DNA of 43,139 bases from Trichocoleus sp. GTDB lineage: Bacteria; Cyanobacteriota; Cyanobacteriia; Elainellales; Elainellaceae. Location: NCBI GenBank assembly GCA_036702865.1, contig DATNQD010000057.1, forward strand, positions 1 through 43,139, in the 5' to 3' direction. A program made the position numbers and the translations under genes. How positions within the stretch are numbered: position 1 is the stretch's first letter; every line of letters starts with the position of its first letter. Below, piece after piece: positions 41,387-43,139 of this stretch. The notes beneath the pieces are model-generated. The model was not told where the DNA came from, did not search any database, and saw only the letters and a program-made list of their open reading frames with translations.

Positions 41387-43063
41387 ATGACATCATCAGG
41401 GAACTCTGCTAGCAAGCGCAAGCGGGGTATTGTCTTGACCTCGCAAGGCATGAACAGAATCCGAGAAGCGATCGAACTTGTTCAAACTGAAGAAAACTTT
41501 GGGCAAAAGCTAACGATCGCCGCTCTTAGTACTCGCACTCGTTTAACACCCGATACCATTGCCAAAGTGTTAGATGGAGAACAGGGAGTCGATCGCCGCA
41601 CTTTGGATAGCTTTTTTCGCACCTTTAATTTAGAGCTGAACGAGAGTGACTATTGCCAAGCCGACCTCAAGCAAGCAGAGAACCCCAAGAACACCATCTC
41701 TCCTTCTCAAATACAAATCAATTGGGGAGAAGCTCCCGATGTTTCTGTCTTTTATGGCCGCACTAAGGAACTCCAGATCCTAAAACAATGGATGCTATGC
41801 GATCGTTGCCGATTAGTCACCGTGTTAGGAATGGGTGGCAGTGGTAAAAGCAGTTTGGTTGCCAAGCTCATTCACCAGATTGTTCAGCCTGGAGAGCTTC
41901 AATCAGCGACAGCAGCATTTGAGTATGTCGTGTGGCGATCGCTGCGTCATGCTCCTACTCCAGAAGAAACCCTGACCGACCTGATCCATTTCCTTTCTAA
42001 CCAACAAGATACTGATCTACCCAAGTTTTTGAATCAGTTAATTGCACAGCTCATCCAATACCTGACTCAGACTCCTTGTTTATTAGTCCTGGATCATCTA
42101 GAAACGATTTTGCAACCTGGGGAACCTACTGGAGCCTATCGGCAAGAATTTGCAGGATATGGAGAACTGATTCAAAGAATGGGTGAGTTGTCCCATAAGA
42201 GTTGCCTGATTGTCATCAGTCGCGAACGATCGAAAGAGATGGGATTGCTAGAGGGAAAGGCATATCCGGTTCGCCCACTGCTCCTCAAAGGGTTGACACA
42301 GCAGGACGGACTCCAGATCTTACAGGCAGAAGGGATTGATCCAACAGAAGCAGAAGCTCAAATTTTGGTGGAGCATTACGCAGGTAATCCCCTAGCACTC
42401 AAATCTGCTGCTACTACGACTCATCTTTTGTTCTCTGGCAAAATCGATCGCTTCTTAGCTCAGGGTACCGTTGCCTTTGGCAGCATTTACGATCTGTTAG
42501 ACCAGCAATTTGAACGCTTATCTCAGCTAGAAAAAACGGTGCTTTATTGGTTGGCAATTCATCGTAAACCCGTATCTCTGCCTGAACTAATCGATGTGAT
42601 TGTACCGCCTGTTTCGTCTCAGAAGTTATTGGGCATTTTGGAAAACCTGAGATGGCGATCGTTAATTGAATGCAGCCCTTCTGGATTTACACTACAAAAT
42701 GTAGTGATGGAATATGTCACTAGCTGCTTTGTAGAACAGATTAAAGATGAACTTTACTACGGAATACTAAGTTTATTGAACAACCATGCCTTAGTTCAAG
42801 CAACAGCAACAGATGATATCCGAGAAACTCAAACTCGATTGATTCTCAGACCTCTTGCTGAGCAACCCATAGCCACTGAAGAATACTGGGCTACTTTGCT
42901 ACAAGCCTGTCGTAATAAACCTCACCTAGCTTCAGGCTATGCTCCCAGCAATCTGTTGAATCTTCTCTACCACCGAAATCAGGATTTAAGCCGCTATGCT
43001 CAAGGGGTGACAGCGAGGTCAGAAGGTAAGCGTGGGAATAGACAGAGACGACCCACAAGCTAA
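41387..43063 (+). CDS. STAND NTPase (NB-ARC type), C-terminally truncated
   Basis: The protein has 558 aa. Residues about 15-95 are a helical HTH-like domain (GMNRIREAIELVQ, ALSTRTRLTPDTIAKVLDG), common at the start of cyanobacterial NB-ARC proteins. The NB-ARC ATPase has FYGRTKELQIL, the P-loop VLGMGGSGKSSLVAKL (148-156), Walker B CLLVLDHLETI, and the GLTQQDGLQIL and HYAGNPLALKSAA motifs. A winged-helix region follows (FERLSQLEKTVLYWLAIH). Homologues usually continue from NLLYHRNQDLSRY into WD40 repeats. Here the frame runs into an unrelated Arg/Gly-rich tail (ARSEGKRGNRQRRPTS) and stops. The sensor repeats are therefore lost, probably by rearrangement near 42990. Likely nonfunctional, or a signalling part working without its own sensor. 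Confidence 0.8.
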   Translation: MTSSGNSASKRKRGIVLTSQGMNRIREAIELVQTEENFGQKLTIAALSTRTRLTPDTIAKVLDGEQGVDRRTLDSFFRTFNLELNESDYCQADLKQAENPKNTISPSQIQINWGEAPDVSVFYGRTKELQILKQWMLCDRCRLVTVLGMGGSGKSSLVAKLIHQIVQPGELQSATAAFEYVVWRSLRHAPTPEETLTDLIHFLSNQQDTDLPKFLNQLIAQLIQYLTQTPCLLVLDHLETILQPGEPTGAYRQEFAGYGELIQRMGELSHKSCLIVISRERSKEMGLLEGKAYPVRPLLLKGLTQQDGLQILQAEGIDPTEAEAQILVEHYAGNPLALKSAATTTHLLFSGKIDRFLAQGTVAFGSIYDLLDQQFERLSQLEKTVLYWLAIHRKPVSLPELIDVIVPPVSSQKLLGILENLRWRSLIECSPSGFTLQNVVMEYVTSCFVEQIKDELYYGILSLLNNHALVQATATDDIRETQTRLILRPLAEQPIATEEYWATLLQACRNKPHLASGYAPSNLLNLLYHRNQDLSRYAQGVTARSEGKRGNRQRRPTS

Positions 43064-43069
43064 AAAATA

Positions 43070-43091
43070 GGGTGAATCCTCAGAATCACCC
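43070..43091 (-). terminator. Terminator-like hairpin, best read on the minus strand
   Basis: GGGTGA (43070-43075) pairs with TCACCC (43086-43091). On the minus strand it is followed by TATTTTTTAG, a proper T-run; on the plus strand there is none. It may end a minus-strand gene lying beyond the window while also bounding the STAND gene. Confidence 0.5.
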
Positions 43092-43139
43092 CAAATTCTA
43101 AAAAATGTTGCCCTCATTCTATCAAGTTTGTCTCCAAGC

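Noticed and set aside
41214-41396. 60-codon minus-strand frame overlapping the STAND gene start
   Set aside because: It occupies the expected promoter region of the STAND gene and has no recognisable motif or ribosome-binding site.

Overview
The window comes from a cyanobacterium, probably a filamentous one. HIP1-type GCGATCGC octamers are scattered through it, and the gene families are typical of the group: two-partner-secretion (TPS) exoproteins with the DETLG...GG..RG..LFHSF N-terminus, a DUF928 protein, a CHAT-TPR protein, a CHASE2 sensor kinase and a Mo-nitro_C-type small protein. I cannot name the genus. No tRNA, rRNA or CRISPR array was recognised.

Layout. (1) 0.4-5.8 kb, plus strand: a secreted-peptide operon. 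It holds a 53-aa double-glycine precursor, a rho-independent terminator, a C39-peptidase ABC transporter (PCAT), an HlyD-type adaptor, a protein with a C-terminal thioredoxin domain, and a Mo-nitro_C-type protein. The predicted mature peptide is an Arg/Val/aromatic hairpin candidate closed by two cysteines and resembles the animal antimicrobial peptide arenicin. (2) 5.9-26.9 kb: a TPS/adhesion locus. It contains a decayed exoprotein C-terminus, an intact 1755-aa TpsA, a three-gene signalling module (degenerate kinase, NarL-type regulator, CHASE2 kinase), a DUF928 protein and a convergent CHAT-TPR gene. After an insertion-element scar (a 171-bp MITE-like element and an IS5-like remnant) comes a minus-strand operon TpsB > PPC/propeller protein > second TpsA. 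(3) 27.4-28.1 kb: a frameshifted IS6-like transposase. (4) 28.4-31.6 kb, minus strand: a compact lasso-peptide cluster of precursor, fused RRE/leader peptidase, and asparagine-synthetase-like cyclase. (5) 32-35.3 kb, plus strand: a tight cassette of P-loop GTPase, membrane-anchored unknown protein and M48 metallopeptidase, then a small beta-rich protein. (6) 35.4-36.0 kb: no convincing gene, but three spaced copies of TAAAGTTGTACAC. (7) 36.1-40.9 kb, minus strand: two CAP-domain proteins with different sugar- or calcium-binding-like N-termini, a small unknown protein, and a dynamin-like GTPase with a coupled membrane partner. (8) 41.4-43.1 kb: a STAND/NB-ARC ATPase that stops where its C-terminal repeats should begin.

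How the genes fit together. Regions 1 and 4 are two independent peptide-natural-product systems. In both, a hairpin sits between the precursor and the processing genes. Region 2 looks like a surface-adhesion module with its own secretion pore, regulators and a caspase-like protease. Regions 5, 7 and 8 are an accessory stretch rich in GTPases, peptidases and a STAND protein, interrupted by repeat and IS scars. That is the composition expected of a defence or conflict island, although no named defence system was recognised.
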